This document shows, in pieces, positions 1 through 8,632 of a stretch of 39,141 nucleotides of DNA. Under the pieces are notes generated by a model that worked only from the letters and a program-made list of their open reading frames with translations, did no database searches and was not told the origin of the DNA. Numbering within the stretch: position 1 is the stretch's first letter; each line of letters starts with the position of its first letter. The DNA is from an uncultured Parafilimonas sp. (GTDB lineage: Bacteria > Bacteroidota > Bacteroidia > Chitinophagales > Chitinophagaceae). Made by a program: the position numbers and the translations under genes. Where the stretch lies: positions 1 to 39,141 of the forward strand of contig CAIRZB010000111.1 in the NCBI GenBank assembly GCA_903882935.1, read 5' to 3'.

Positions 1-126
1 GAAATATTACAGATTTTGAGCATCTCTATTTTCGAAAAAATGCCCATAAATCAACTGTTTCAGCTCACTCAATTACAATATTTCAAAGAACAGAATCATA
101 ACCAATTGAATATGTTCGACTTATGA
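1..126 (+). CDS. IS4-like transposase, C-terminal fragment (partial, runs off the left edge)
   Basis: Frame 1 from the first base is open for 41 codons and ends with TGA at 124-126. The fragment begins EILQILSISIFEKMPINQLF and ends in NQLNMFDL. Alternating hydrophobic residues, a KMPINQLF-type stretch and a short QL-x-MF tail resemble, from memory, the C-termini of IS4-type DDE transposases of Bacteroidota. The catalytic part lies outside the window. Its last 31 bases overlap, antiparallel, the last codons of the methyltransferase gene on the other strand, so the IS end must lie just right of 126, roughly 127-150. The transposase identity is inferred from a short tail only; the open frame itself is seen directly. 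Confidence 0.5.
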   Translation, partial: EILQILSISIFEKMPINQLFQLTQLQYFKEQNHNQLNMFDL

Positions 127-1607
127 CGCAACGCTAATGAAATGGGCTGGGTATTTTTTAATATCCGCCACTCAACCGGGTAATAATTATTAATCCTGTT
201 TGGCAACACCTTTACCCACCCAAGGTTAATGCCCTCATAGGTAGCTAACGCCCACCCGCGCGGCAAATTGCTTAACTCAACATCTTTCTTTTGCAGGTAT
301 TGTATAGCCTGCTGCAACGATAATGGTATTTGGGCAACATTGCTGCTGTTAAGCAAACTAACGGCAAGCTCGTGGTTTGGCACCATATCCCTGCCTTTTA
401 ACTCGCCTAGGGTTACCCCCGCTTTACGTAGGTAAAGGTGTTTCTGCAATATCGCTACATCGTTTTTCCAGCGGGCCGGTACGGCAATGATGTTTTCCGC
501 CTGGCGGAAATAAAAAAGTTCTTCTCTACTATTTACAAAAGGCTCTATGGCGGCCGTTTCTTCCTTGGTTGTTTTTTGAAGGACCTGCACACGATGCTGC
601 GCTTCAACACCGCCCCTTTTTACAAAAGCGGCAATAAAAAACCCCTCCCCTTGCAGCAGGTATGGGTAAAACCGGTACCCGTAGGCTTTGCTCCCATCAT
701 CACCCACCTCCACAATACCCCATGCTGCATCTATGCGCAACCGTACCGTTTCCGCGCCAAGCTCCTCGCAAACCCAAGCCGTTATATCCTCGTCTTCCTC
801 CTTTGAGTAAGAGCAGGTAGAATAAATAAGCACCCCGTTATTTTTTAAGGCACCGTAAGCATCGGCTAATATCCGCTGTTGCCGCTGGCTGCAAAGCAAC
901 ACGTTACCCTCGCTCCATTCGGCAATGGCATCGGCATCTTTCCTAAATAGCCCGCTGCCACTGCAGGGTGCATCCACTACCATCACGTCAAAATAACCAC
1001 CCAATGCAGCAAAATTCTTTGGGTCGCTATTGGTTACCACCGTGTTGGCACAGCCCCATTTTGTAATATTTTCAGCCAAAACGGCCGCACGGTTGCGTAT
1101 TACCTCGTTGGCCACTACCAACCCATCGCTAAAATAACTGGCCAGCAACGTGCTTTTGCCACCGGGGGCCGCGCAAAGGTCCAACACTTTTAAACCATCC
1201 GTTTGGCTGCCAACGGTTTGCCGCAGCACCTCCCATAAAAACATGCTGCTGGCCTCCTGCACGTAGTAGGTGCCCGCATGAAAAAGGGGATCGAATGTAA
1301 AGGATGGCCGTTGCGGCAGATAGCATCCATGGGGGCACCATGGAACAGGCTCACCCCGATAGGCAATGGGGGTATTGCCGACATCCGTATTTGCGTCTTC
1401 AAGCTGCCCGTTGGTAGCTTCTGCCGCCAAAATTGGCATCTCGTCGCTCACCGCCACTGTTGGGGATAAAGTACCAACCGCCTTAGCTGGGTTAACCCTG
1501 ATGGATGTTACTTGCTGCCCAAATACATGCACTTGTTCAAAAGCTTGTTTGTTAAAGCCTTTAATATCCGCCAAGGATGCCACCAAGTTCGCGGGCAGGT
1601 TACTCAT
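96..1607 (-). CDS. RsmF/NOL1-NOP2-Sun family rRNA cytosine-C5 methyltransferase, C-terminus altered by IS
   Basis: Predicted SAM-dependent methyltransferase making 5-methylcytosine in rRNA. With the start at MSNLPANL (503 aa), the SAM-binding motif VLDLCAAPGGKS is at about 141-152. The motif IV DAPCSG (Cys215) and motif VI STCS (Cys265) give the two cysteines of this family. A C-terminal PUA-like part includes GWALATYEGINLGWVKV. The open frame extends 24 codons upstream of this ATG, but those residues do not look like family sequence. About 30 extra, low-complexity residues sit between VNPAKAVG and VPWCPHG (about 45-85) compared with relatives I remember. The family normally ends near EWRI; here about 20 further residues run into the IS end, so the tail is chimeric. 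The function call is firm at family level; the exact target base is not deducible. Confidence 0.88.
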   Translation of the reverse strand: MSNLPANLVASLADIKGFNKQAFEQVHVFGQQVTSIRVNPAKAVGTLSPTVAVSDEMPILAAEATNGQLEDANTDVGNTPIAYRGEPVPWCPHGCYLPQRPSFTFDPLFHAGTYYVQEASSMFLWEVLRQTVGSQTDGLKVLDLCAAPGGKSTLLASYFSDGLVVANEVIRNRAAVLAENITKWGCANTVVTNSDPKNFAALGGYFDVMVVDAPCSGSGLFRKDADAIAEWSEGNVLLCSQRQQRILADAYGALKNNGVLIYSTCSYSKEEDEDITAWVCEELGAETVRLRIDAAWGIVEVGDDGSKAYGYRFYPYLLQGEGFFIAAFVKRGGVEAQHRVQVLQKTTKEETAAIEPFVNSREELFYFRQAENIIAVPARWKNDVAILQKHLYLRKAGVTLGELKGRDMVPNHELAVSLLNSSNVAQIPLSLQQAIQYLQKKDVELSNLPRGWALATYEGINLGWVKVLPNRINNYYPVEWRILKNTQPISLALRHKSNIFNWL

Positions 1608-1872
1608 TGTGTTAATTGGGTGTATTTGCTTTAAATAGGTACAATAATAGCGATAAAATAGGCAAAGCAGGGTAAACACAAGCCAGTTGCTTATTTTATG
1701 CTAAAACGCTGTCCTGCTAAAACAAACTAGTTTACGTTTTTATGTTAACACCCCTAATTCAAAATGCCCCTATACCGAAAGCCGTTGTACCTTGCGATAC
1801 CCGCAAAAAATAAATTTCTGCCTGCTGCAACGTACCTGCTTTTGCATCAGTCAATCACTAAAAGAAACCCAC

Positions 1873-3132
1873 ATGAAAAAGATTTGCTTGCTTGCCCGTA
1901 GTTGCGCCGCGGCTGCTTTGGCAGCCATGTTGTTTACTGCCTGCGTAAAAGATAAAATTACCCGCACCTACCAAATAAGAACGCCTATTTACGAAGTACT
2001 TAGCACATTTAGAAAGAGCATTAAAAGTGTACCAGCCAGCCCTGTTAACAGCATAGGCAAAATAGCCGTGGCCGGTAACTATATTTACGTGAGCGATATT
2101 TACAAAGGCATACACGTGATAGACAATACTGACCCAGCCCACCCCAAAAATGTAGCTTTTATAAACATACCGGGCAATGAGGACCTTGCCATAAGTGGCA
2201 ACACCTTGTATGCCGATGCCTTTGGCGACTTGGTTACCTTTGACATAACCGACCCAGCCAATGCAGTAGCAAAAAACTTTGCCACCAACGTGTTCCCCGA
2301 CCATAGCACCTATTATAGTGGCGGATACACTAACCCCGACTCCATAAACGTAGTGGTGGGCTGGAATACCAGAGACACGACCGTGGACTATGAACCCGTT
2401 GGCATATTCTATCCCATTTGGTACGATTGTACCAACTGCGGAATTTTTGCCGCGGCTATGAACGCGCCTGCCAGCCTTGGTGCCAAAGCGGCCAGCGGCT
2501 CCCTTTCCCGATTTGCCATACTCAACAATTACATGTACACCGTTTCTAGTAATAATCTTACGGCCTTCGACATTAGCAACCATTTTTCCCCAGCCATGAA
2601 AAATTCCTTTTTAGTCGACTGGCATGTGGAAACCATTTACCCTTTTAAAAACAACCTGTTTGTGGGTACCAACAGCGGCGTGTATATGTACGATGCACAG
2701 GTATCTCCATCAAGCCCGGCGTTGGTGGGGCAGTTTACCCATGCGCGTGGTTGCGACCCCGTGGTGGCAGACGGCGATTATGCCTATATAACCCTTAACG
2801 ACTCAAGCGCCTGCCTAGGCATTTATAATGAGTTGCAAATTGTTGATATAAAGAATTTAAACAACAGCTCGTTAGTGCAAAGTTACCAGCTTACCCACCC
2901 AGAAGGGTTAAGCAAAGACGGCAACACACTGTTTTTGTGTGATGGCAAAGGTGGCCTGAAAGTATATAACGCGGCTGACGTTAAAAACCTGCAATTGTTG
3001 AAGCAACTGAACGATGCAGATGTGTATGATGTTATTGCCCAAAACGGCTTGGCCATTGTGGCGGCCAACGACGGCCTATACCAATACGACTACACCAACC
3101 TAAACGACATACATTTATTAAGCAAATTTTAA
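1873..3132 (+). CDS. LVIVD-repeat beta-propeller lipoprotein
   Basis: A 419-aa protein with a lipoprotein signal (MKKICLLARSCAAAALAAML then FTAC, lipid-carrying Cys at about 24), so probably anchored in the outer membrane or periplasm. Repeated segments of the type 'YVSDIYKGIHVIDNTDP', 'LVTFDITDPANAV' and 'LQIVDIKNLNNSSLV' match the LVIVD repeat, which forms propeller blades. The ATG at 1873 was chosen because it begins the signal peptide; the frame is open further upstream. It is followed after 10 bp by a small outer-membrane-like protein on the same strand, which suggests a two-gene operon. No enzymatic motif is visible, and the ligand or partner is unknown. Confidence 0.8.
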   Translation: MKKICLLARSCAAAALAAMLFTACVKDKITRTYQIRTPIYEVLSTFRKSIKSVPASPVNSIGKIAVAGNYIYVSDIYKGIHVIDNTDPAHPKNVAFINIPGNEDLAISGNTLYADAFGDLVTFDITDPANAVAKNFATNVFPDHSTYYSGGYTNPDSINVVVGWNTRDTTVDYEPVGIFYPIWYDCTNCGIFAAAMNAPASLGAKAASGSLSRFAILNNYMYTVSSNNLTAFDISNHFSPAMKNSFLVDWHVETIYPFKNNLFVGTNSGVYMYDAQVSPSSPALVGQFTHARGCDPVVADGDYAYITLNDSSACLGIYNELQIVDIKNLNNSSLVQSYQLTHPEGLSKDGNTLFLCDGKGGLKVYNAADVKNLQLLKQLNDADVYDVIAQNGLAIVAANDGLYQYDYTNLNDIHLLSKF

Positions 3133-3142
3133 AACGGCTACC

Positions 3143-3724
3143 ATGAAAACATTACCAACATTACTGGCTGTATTGCTGCTTGCCCTTGGCAGCATCGCTA
3201 ATGCGCAGCAAACTAAAACAGTAAAACATGCATGGCCGTTCCAATCGATCAATTCCGTCGGCCTTGTCATCGGCCAGCAAAACGTGGCGATGCAAGTAAC
3301 CACCATAAATGGCGTGCAACATGGCAACTGGTTTGGGGGAATAGGCGTTGGTGTTGACGGCTACCGCTTGCGGAGTATTCCGGTATTTGCCGAACTACGC
3401 AAAACATTCCACCGCAGGTTTTTTGCGTATACCGGTGCAGGGGCAAACTGGTATTGGAAACAAAATGCAGATAAAGAACAGTATTATTACGGTGATAAAT
3501 TTAAACCCGGTTTTTTTGGTGAAGCAGGCTTGGGCTATACCGTAAAGTTGCGCAAAAACTTGGGCTTATTGATTAGCGGCGGGTATAGCTTTAAGAGCTT
3601 GGTGGAAGAAGGCTATGATTATTATTTCTATCCATATTGGCATCCTGATACGGGACCGACGACCAAAAGCCAGGTTAATTATACACTGCATAGGCTTGAA
3701 ATAAAAATGGGTATCGCGTTTTGA
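3143..3724 (+). CDS. Small secreted/outer-membrane beta-barrel-like protein
   Basis: A 193-aa protein with a clear Sec signal peptide (MKTLPTLLAVLLLALGSIANA, cut before QQT). The mature part is rich in aromatic residues and glycine, with alternating stretches such as 'GEAGLGYTVKLRKNLGLLIS', and it ends in a hydrophobic/aromatic residue (IKMGIAF). Both are typical of small outer-membrane barrels of Bacteroidota. It starts 10 bp after the LVIVD lipoprotein and is probably co-transcribed. I cannot name a family with certainty; a role as membrane partner of the propeller lipoprotein is only inferred from adjacency. Confidence 0.65.
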   Translation: MKTLPTLLAVLLLALGSIANAQQTKTVKHAWPFQSINSVGLVIGQQNVAMQVTTINGVQHGNWFGGIGVGVDGYRLRSIPVFAELRKTFHRRFFAYTGAGANWYWKQNADKEQYYYGDKFKPGFFGEAGLGYTVKLRKNLGLLISGGYSFKSLVEEGYDYYFYPYWHPDTGPTTKSQVNYTLHRLEIKMGIAF

Positions 3725-3812
3725 AGGTAGATAGCGAAACTGAAATGATTTTTGTGTAACAAAATACGGCTATCAATAGTTTAAGTTGTATTTTGTTGCA
3801 TAAAAAAACCCC

Positions 3813-4262
3813 ATGCTAACACAAACACTCAGGCCGCTGTTTGCCAGAGACCTTGCCAAACTGCGGAACGAAATAGCGTTCTATAAAAGTGAAGAAAAAA
3901 TTTGGGTAGTGGATGCCGATATACCCAACTCCGCCGGCAACCTTTGCCTGCATTTGGTGGGTAACTTAAATACTTATATTGGTGCTGAGTTGGGCAAAAC
4001 CGGCTATATAAGGCATAGGGATTTGGAGTTTTCGTTGAAAGATGTACCCCGGGGGGAGCTATTAGCAAAAATTGATGACACCGCAATAGTGGTTGACGAG
4101 GTGCTTGCCGGTTTAACGGATGAGCAGCTTGCCGAGGAATACCCATTGGATGTGTTCGCAGATAAAACAATGACCACCTGTTATTTTTTGGTACATCTTG
4201 CCATGCATTTGAGCTACCATTTGGGGCAGGTAAATTACCACAGGCGGTTGCTAGACAGGTAA
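3813..4262 (+). CDS. DinB-like (DUF1572) four-helix metal-binding protein
   Basis: 149 aa, the usual length for a DinB/YfiT-like four-helix bundle. Histidines fitting the metal triad are visible: His47 in NLCLHLVGN, and His128, His132 and His136 in 'LVHLAMHLSYHLGQVNYHRR'. The HLxxHxGQxxYxRR-type end is a hallmark of the family. Members include thiol-dependent transferases and damage-inducible proteins of unknown substrate, so the reaction is not predicted. It stands alone, converging on the membrane protein gene at 4297 with only 34 bp between the stops. Confidence 0.8.
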   Translation: MLTQTLRPLFARDLAKLRNEIAFYKSEEKIWVVDADIPNSAGNLCLHLVGNLNTYIGAELGKTGYIRHRDLEFSLKDVPRGELLAKIDDTAIVVDEVLAGLTDEQLAEEYPLDVFADKTMTTCYFLVHLAMHLSYHLGQVNYHRRLLDR

Positions 4263-4296
4263 GCTATTGGCGGATTATTTCAAATAATTTTATTAG

Positions 4297-4935
4297 CTAC
4301 TCACCCATTCGTTCGGTACGTTTTTCTTTGGTGGCCATAAAATCATCAGCCTTAGTAAAATAATGCAAACACAATACCCAAACAACAGCAATAACCAGCG
4401 CTGTTTTTTGCAGTGTCGGCAACAAAGTCAGGAAGTTGCCACTGCCATACATATACAGGGCGCAGTACATAACAAGCATACAAGCAATGCAAAGTATTTT
4501 AAACAATAGCAGTGTTGATTTTAATACAAATATGGTAATATAAAAGATGCTTACCAGCACAAGTGTGCTGGAGATTGTAATCATAATGTCATGGTACGGC
4601 GTTACTACCAAAAAAACGCACAGCATGCCGACGATGCCAAAATATTTAATAATGTTGGATGAGCCTTTTGCCGGTATTTTTTTGGCAAAATGGATAAAGA
4701 ACAACATAAAACTAATGGATAAGAAAAACATTCCGCCAACTGCCCACAGCCGCGATGGGTTATCCATGCCATTAACAGCCTTTGTGCCAAATAAATTACT
4801 GATGAAATTGTACCGCCAGCTCCAACCGGTTGCGTTTTTGTCGTGTAGCGAACCGCCGGGGTAAAATGTGGTAGCAATAACCAACAGGGTTATGGCAACT
4901 ATTATCCCGAACAGGATAGAATATTTTTTGAGCAT
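4297..4935 (-). CDS. Multi-pass membrane protein, DUF998-like
   Basis: 212 aa with about six hydrophobic segments (near 7-26, 65-83, 97-112, 117-136, 142-165, 175-193) and a charged C-terminus (KEKRTERMGE). The N-terminal loop 'FYPGGSLHDKNATGWSWRYN' followed by the helices recalls DUF998-type six-helix proteins, but the match is from memory and weak. There are no catalytic motifs. It lies 45 bp downstream of the first tldD in the same orientation, so read-through from that gene is possible. Confidence 0.55.
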   Translation of the reverse strand: MLKKYSILFGIIVAITLLVIATTFYPGGSLHDKNATGWSWRYNFISNLFGTKAVNGMDNPSRLWAVGGMFFLSISFMLFFIHFAKKIPAKGSSNIIKYFGIVGMLCVFLVVTPYHDIMITISSTLVLVSIFYITIFVLKSTLLLFKILCIACMLVMYCALYMYGSGNFLTLLPTLQKTALVIAVVWVLCLHYFTKADDFMATKEKRTERMGE

Positions 4936-4980
4936 TGATTTTGGTTGGATTAGTCGGTTTAACCGCGCTTATGCCTCTTC

Positions 4981-6612
4981 CTATATCTTCCTGCCCGTGT
5001 TAATCACATTTATTCCGTTAAACCTTGCTGTGCTACAACCGTGCGATACGGCACTTACCTGCCCCGGCTGGCCCTTTCCGTCAAAAAAGGAGCCGCCCAT
5101 GCGGTAGTCCCTTTCATCGGCGATGGCAGTGCAGGCATTCCAAAATTCCTGCGTGTTGGCTTGGTAGGCCACGTCTTTCAACAGGCCGGTAATTTTACCC
5201 TTGCTAATTTCAAAACATAACTGCCCGCTAAACTGGAAGTTGTACCGCTGCTGGTCGATAGAGTAGGAGTTGCGCCCGAAAATATAAATTCCTTTTTCTA
5301 CATCCTTTATCAAATCGTCCACGCTTAACGGTGTTTTGCCAGGCTGTAACGATACATTGGGCATGCGCTGAAACTGCACATTATGCCAGCTATCCGCATA
5401 GCAGCACCCTTGAGATTCGTTAAGTCCCAGTATATGTGCCTGGTCGCGTATGGTTTGGTAGTTAACCAACACGCCTTCTTTTATCAACGGCCATTTTTTG
5501 CACTCCACGCCTTCATCATCATAACCCACCGCGCCCAAGGAGCCGGGCTGGGTTTTATCTGCCATAAAATTTACCACATTACTGCCAAACTGGAACTTCC
5601 TCGACTGCCATTTATCCAGCGTTAGAAAACTGGTGCCGGCAAAATTGGCCTCGTAGCCAAGCACGCGGTCAAGTTCGGTGGGGTGCCCAACGGATTCATG
5701 GATCGTTAAAAACAGGTTGGTAGGGTCAAGCACCAGGTCGTATTTACCCGGCTCAACAGGCTTGGCTGTTAGTTTTTCACCAGCCTGTTTGGTGGCCAGT
5801 TTTGCATCTTCCAGCATATTATACCGTTTTTTGTAAATGGTAAATATGCCGTTTATCTCTTCGCTTTTATCGGGTATTAAATATTCGTAGCCCATGCCCA
5901 CCGGCGCACTTAGGGCATTGCGTGTTTCAAATTTACCGGTTGCCTTATCCAGTTTGGTTACGGTAAAGGTGGGCCAGAGGCGGTGTATGTCTTGGTCGAT
6001 ATACGAGCCTTCGGTGGACGCGAAATACTTTTGCTCGTTCACGCAAAACAGCGACGAATTGATGAAATTGGCCCCGCCGCTTAGTGCAGCCGCATTCACA
6101 CCCAATAGTAGGTCAACCTTTTCTTTTATGGGTATTTCAAAGGCGTTCTTAATGATAGGTGTTTGCCAGCTAACCTCGCCATAGCCTTTTTGCGGGGCCA
6201 GTTGCACGGGTTCAACCAACAGCCTTGCATTTTCCTTGGCTATGGCAACGGCCAGTGCGGCTGTTTTCGCGATGTTATCGGTGGTGAGTATATCGGTGGC
6301 GGCAAAACCCCAACTGCCATTAGCAATAACGCGTATGCCAACGCCGTATGACTCGGTGTTGGTGATGTTCTGTACCTTATTTTCCCGCGTAAGTATGGAT
6401 TGGTTGAGGTAACGCCCGATGCGCACATCGGTGTAGGTGGCGCCTTTGCTTTTGGCTGCATTTAACGCCACATCGGCCATCTGCTTTTTAATGGCTGCGT
6501 CTCCGGTTGTCCATGGGGCATCGGCGGGTATGTCTTTGGCAAATGCCCCGCCGGGCAGTACTGCGGCACCAAGGCCGAGGCCTGTTAGGTACAAAAAATC
6601 ACGTCTTTTCAC
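4981..6612 (-). CDS. TldD-family metallopeptidase paralogue 1 (exported)
   Basis: 543 aa. An RR-containing signal-like start (MKRRDFLYLTGLGLGAAVLP) suggests export, whereas E. coli TldD is cytosolic. The HExxxH zinc site is His305-Glu306 to His310 in HESVGHPTELDRVLGYEANF. The C-terminus reads DGKGQPGQ then SHGCSTARFNG. Aligned by eye with E. coli TldD, the position of its third zinc ligand (Cys in the CGK motif) is Asp here, as in paralogue 2. No tldE partner is adjacent, unlike the copy at 18859, with which it is colinear over its whole length. TldD/TldE act together as an unfolded-peptide protease in other bacteria; this copy may pair with the distant TldE or have its own role. Confidence 0.85.
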   Translation of the reverse strand: MKRRDFLYLTGLGLGAAVLPGGAFAKDIPADAPWTTGDAAIKKQMADVALNAAKSKGATYTDVRIGRYLNQSILTRENKVQNITNTESYGVGIRVIANGSWGFAATDILTTDNIAKTAALAVAIAKENARLLVEPVQLAPQKGYGEVSWQTPIIKNAFEIPIKEKVDLLLGVNAAALSGGANFINSSLFCVNEQKYFASTEGSYIDQDIHRLWPTFTVTKLDKATGKFETRNALSAPVGMGYEYLIPDKSEEINGIFTIYKKRYNMLEDAKLATKQAGEKLTAKPVEPGKYDLVLDPTNLFLTIHESVGHPTELDRVLGYEANFAGTSFLTLDKWQSRKFQFGSNVVNFMADKTQPGSLGAVGYDDEGVECKKWPLIKEGVLVNYQTIRDQAHILGLNESQGCCYADSWHNVQFQRMPNVSLQPGKTPLSVDDLIKDVEKGIYIFGRNSYSIDQQRYNFQFSGQLCFEISKGKITGLLKDVAYQANTQEFWNACTAIADERDYRMGGSFFDGKGQPGQVSAVSHGCSTARFNGINVINTGRKI

Positions 6613-6676
6613 AAGCTGTTTGTTATAACAGCCAATATAGGCAATAATTTAAAATGGAGGCGCAGATAGCAGCATT

Positions 6677-7092
6677 ATTGTATAAATGGTAAGGGCTTTG
6701 GTTGTAACAGAAAGCCTGTAAAACACTGGTTATTTTTGCAGCCCTATTTTTAGCCACAAAATTGGCTTTGACATTTGCAAAACCCTGCAGTGGTTGACTT
6801 TGAATAGCCCCGGAAGAAATCCGGGGAAATGAATAAATATCTGTTTCCCGAACCCTGAATGGGGTTCAACACACCCAATTTAAACCTATAATAACGTTAA
6901 ACCCCATTCGGGGTTTGGAAGAGAAACAAACTTTTTTCCCCGCGCTTCGTATGGGGTTACCAACAATCAACTCCTTCAGAGTTAAAAGAGGCTATTATCA
7001 TAACATCAACAATTACTTTTTTGGTAGGATTTGCGTATTTTATGAAAAAAATAAATACGGAGGGCTACCTAATTGTATAAATGGTAAGGGCT
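6677..7092 (+). repeat. 21-nt direct repeat flanking a palindrome cluster
   Basis: The 21-nt string starting ATTGTATAAATGGTAAGGGC occurs at 6677-6697 and again at 7072-7092. In both places it is followed after 11-13 nt by AAAGCCTG(T/C)AAAACA. The right copy runs into the aminotransferase terminator, so the left copy looks like a decayed duplicate of that terminator region. The stretch between tldD1 and the aminotransferase (6613-7161) otherwise holds only the palindromes at 6798-6916; no credible gene is seen. Confidence 0.7.
6798..6916. repeat. Cluster of short CCCCGG/AACCCC palindromes (copy 1)
   Basis: Three hairpins in a row: CCCCGGA/TCCGGGG at 6808-6826, GAACCC/GGGTTC at 6850-6867 and AAACCCC/GGGGTTT at 6899-6916. 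The leading words CTTTGAATAGCCC and TCCGGGGAA recur in the cluster at 18372-18520. Such arrays are common non-coding repeats in Bacteroidota genomes. The cluster lies upstream of tldD1; its partner lies upstream of tldD2. Confidence 0.75.
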
Positions 7093-7098
7093 ACGATG

Positions 7099-7139
7099 CA
7101 AAAAAAAGCCTGCAAAACATTCAACGTTTTGCAGGCTTT
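7099..7139 (-). terminator. Intrinsic terminator of the aminotransferase gene
   Basis: A perfect 14-bp stem (7105-7118 with 7126-7139, arms AAAGCCTGCAAAAC and GTTTTGCAGGCTTT) and a 7-nt loop. On the minus strand it is followed by a T run (the A run at 7101-7107 on the plus strand). It begins 23 bp after the stop of the aminotransferase gene at 7162. Confidence 0.9.
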
Positions 7140-7161
7140 ATATTGTAAGGCGTAGAAATGC

Positions 7162-8352
7162 TTATTTCAATTTGGCCAATGCGTCTTTTATCCTTGCCCA
7201 AGCCCTTTCAATATTAGGCAGGCTATTGGCAAAAGAGAAACGTACGCACAGCGGCTCACCGAATGCATCACCCATAACGGAAGATACATGCGCGTTATTA
7301 AGCAGGTACATGCTGAAATCAGCAGAATTGGTAATGGTAGATACACCGTCGCTTTTGCCGTAGTAATAAGACACATCAGGGAAAATATAGAATGCCCCTT
7401 CTGGTTCAAAACACTTTATACCTGGTATTTCTTTTATCAGTTCCAGCACGCGTGTTCTGCGGCGGGTAAATTCTTCCACCATCTCAAAAGAAGGCTTTAA
7501 ATCAGTCGTCAACGCTACCACACCGGCTTTTTGTGCGATGGAGCAGGTGCCGCTGGTAAACTGGCCTTGTAATTTTTCACATGCTTTGGCTATTTCAACC
7601 GGGGCTGCAACGTAGCCAAGGCGCCAGCCCGTCATAGCAAAACCCTTACTTAAACCGTTTATGATAACAATGCGGTTTTTTAGGTCTTCAAACTGGGCAA
7701 TGCTCTCGTGTTGGCCTACAAAATTGATGTATTCATAAATTTCGTCGGACAGTATTACCACTTCCGGGTATTTGCGGAACACTTCTGCCAGCCCTTCTAA
7801 CTCAGCTTTGCTGTACACGGCACCGCTTGGGTTGCAGGGAGATGAAAACAGGAACACCCTTGTTTTTGGGGTAATAGCTGCTTCCAGTTGTGCCGGGGTT
7901 ATTTTAAAACCACTTTCAAGGCTGGTATGTACTTCCACTACTTTGCCCTTGGCAATTTTTACCAACTCTGAGTAAGTAACCCAATATGGCGTGGGTATAA
8001 TTACTTCGTCGCCTTCATCAGCCAAAGCCAATATGGCATTGGCAAGGCTTTGCTTGGCACCGGTGCTGGCAACAATGTTTTCGGGCTTATAATCAAGGTT
8101 ATTGTCACGCTTAAACTTAGTGCAAATAGCTTCTTTCAGGTCGGCAAAACCTGCCACGGGGGTATAGTGGCTAAAGTTGTCGTTAATGGCCTTAATGGCA
8201 GCGTCCTTAATGTGCTGGGGGGTGTCAAAATCGGGCTCACCCAAGCTGAGGTCGATAACATCAATGCCTTTTGCCCTTAATTCGCGGCCTAATTTGGCCA
8301 TTTTCAATGTTTCGGGCTCACTAAACCGGTCGAGAATAGAAGATAGTTGCAT
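7162..8352 (-). CDS. aspC: Class I/II PLP-dependent aminotransferase (aspartate aminotransferase type)
   Basis: 396 aa, full length for the AAT Ib subgroup. It transfers the amino group of aspartate (or a related amino acid) to 2-oxoglutarate with PLP in the cytoplasm. Visible signature residues: Asn174 in SPCNPSG, Asp203 and Tyr206 in LSDEIYEY, the Schiff-base Lys236 in LSKGFAMTGWRLGY, and the substrate-carboxylate Arg in the C-terminal LCVRFSFA. The N-terminal stretch 'IDLSLGEPDFDTPQHIKDAA' is typical. The gene is monocistronic with its own terminator. Substrate choice (Asp, aromatic amino acids or prephenate) cannot be settled from sequence, so the symbol is tentative. Confidence 0.88.
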   Translation of the reverse strand: MQLSSILDRFSEPETLKMAKLGRELRAKGIDVIDLSLGEPDFDTPQHIKDAAIKAINDNFSHYTPVAGFADLKEAICTKFKRDNNLDYKPENIVASTGAKQSLANAILALADEGDEVIIPTPYWVTYSELVKIAKGKVVEVHTSLESGFKITPAQLEAAITPKTRVFLFSSPCNPSGAVYSKAELEGLAEVFRKYPEVVILSDEIYEYINFVGQHESIAQFEDLKNRIVIINGLSKGFAMTGWRLGYVAAPVEIAKACEKLQGQFTSGTCSIAQKAGVVALTTDLKPSFEMVEEFTRRRTRVLELIKEIPGIKCFEPEGAFYIFPDVSYYYGKSDGVSTITNSADFSMYLLNNAHVSSVMGDAFGEPLCVRFSFANSLPNIERAWARIKDALAKLK

Positions 8353-8397
8353 GGTTTTTAAAATTTAAAAAAGCAGGCAAAGGTAGGGAAAACAGTT

Positions 8398-8488
8398 TTT
8401 AGTTTGTAGTTTTCAGTTTTTAGTTTTTAGTTTGTTGAGATGGCAGAGGGTTTGATGTATAAGGTTTGAGGTGGAAGGTTTGAGGTGG
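8398..8488. repeat. Low-complexity and tandem repeats in the intergenic gap
   Basis: 8398-8434 consists of repeated TTTTTAGTTTGTAG-like words. 8461-8488 is a 14-nt unit (AAGGTTTGAGGTGG) in two perfect tandem copies. The rest of the 8353-8632 gap shows no gene, hairpin or clear promoter. Confidence 0.6.
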
Positions 8489-8632
8489 AAGGAGTCAGGC
8501 GTAAGGCGTTGGGCGTAAATTTGTAGGACGTGCGTAAAAAGGTGCCGGTAACTTGAATGCTACTTTGCCTTTTTTATACCAGCAAAATGCAACAAGCAAT
8601 TTGTAACTGCTTCCAAAAAACTGTAATCCCCG

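Noticed and set aside
1858-2583. Long antisense frame opposite the LVIVD gene
   Set aside because: It lies wholly within the signal-bearing LVIVD gene on the other strand and has no recognisable domain.
6915-7148. 77-codon open frame in the tldD1-aminotransferase gap
   Set aside because: It runs through the palindrome cluster, the direct repeat and the terminator hairpin, and has no protein-like pattern.
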